Source: Candidatus Methylomirabilis sp. (lineage in GTDB: Bacteria > DYJV01). Taken from it: 12,917 nucleotides of DNA. Positions 12,906-12,917 of the stretch are shown one piece after another. Below the pieces are notes generated by a model. The model was not told the origin of the DNA. It saw nothing but the letters and a program-made list of their open reading frames with translations, and made no database searches. The translations under genes and the position numbers were made by a program. Position 1 is the first letter of the stretch, and every line of letters starts with the position of its first letter. Where the stretch lies: assembly GCA_020722945.1 (NCBI GenBank), contig DYJV01000064.1, positions 1 through 12,917 of the forward strand. Reading direction: 5' to 3'.

Positions 12906-12917
12906 AATTGAGGGGAA
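12906..12917. repeat. Start of a further repeat arm at the window edge
   Basis: AATTGAGGGG (12906-12915) contains ATTGAGGGG, the reverse complement of CCCCTCAAT at 94-102 in the degenerate left copy. It appears to open another palindromic repeat unit truncated by the window end. Confidence 0.4.

Overview
The window is strongly AT-rich. All ten genes I can support lie on the plus strand and are tightly packed. The gene set points to an anaerobic or microaerophilic Gram-negative bacterium: an RlpA lipoprotein with a SPOR domain, a TRAP-type permease, cobalamin enzymes of the early-cobalt (CbiD) type, and a biotin synthase without one of the cluster cysteines of the E. coli enzyme. The combination, including a CobT of the archaeal/cyanobacterial type, would fit the Deferribacterota (Deferribacter, Calditerrivibrio or Flexistipes relatives). 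That placement is an inference from gene content and base composition, not a database match. Layout, left to right. 1-202 holds GC-rich palindromic repeats and an AT-rich leader. 203-571 encodes a small exported protein with 12 cysteines, and 590-1810 a bEBP-type AAA+ regulator whose sigma-54 contact loop reads GVATGV instead of GAFTGA. After a 248-bp spacer with several palindromes and repeated motifs comes a stand-alone EAL-CBS-GGDEF c-di-GMP protein (2059-3822), closed by a plausible terminator. A tightly coupled six-gene run follows (4011-10333): a cysteine-rich PAS protein that looks like a degenerate histidine kinase, rlpA, an archaeal-type cobT, an orphan dctM-like TRAP permease, bioB and bioF. 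Overlaps of 11, 4 and 4 bp and gaps of 12 and 3 bp make co-transcription very likely. After a 164-bp gap with a candidate promoter come cbiD and a fused cbiE-cbiT (4-bp overlap). The window ends in a purine-rich stretch and a second GC-rich composite repeat, whose 25-bp core is the exact inverted copy of the first 25 bases. How the genes fit together: cbiD and cbiET perform corrin-ring methylation and decarboxylation in cobalamin synthesis, and cobT activates the lower-ligand base. bioF and bioB are the first dedicated and last steps of the biotin ring pathway. RlpA acts on peptidoglycan at the septum. The permease has no DctP or DctQ partner here, and its substrate is unknown; its place between cobT and bioB suggests, without proving, a vitamin precursor. 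The most notable points are the cysteine-PAS pseudokinase heading a vitamin operon, the BioB with Ser at the E. coli Cys97 position, a likely frameshift at the end of bioF, and the inverted repeats at both window ends. No tRNA, rRNA, CRISPR array, transposase or recognisable riboswitch was found.
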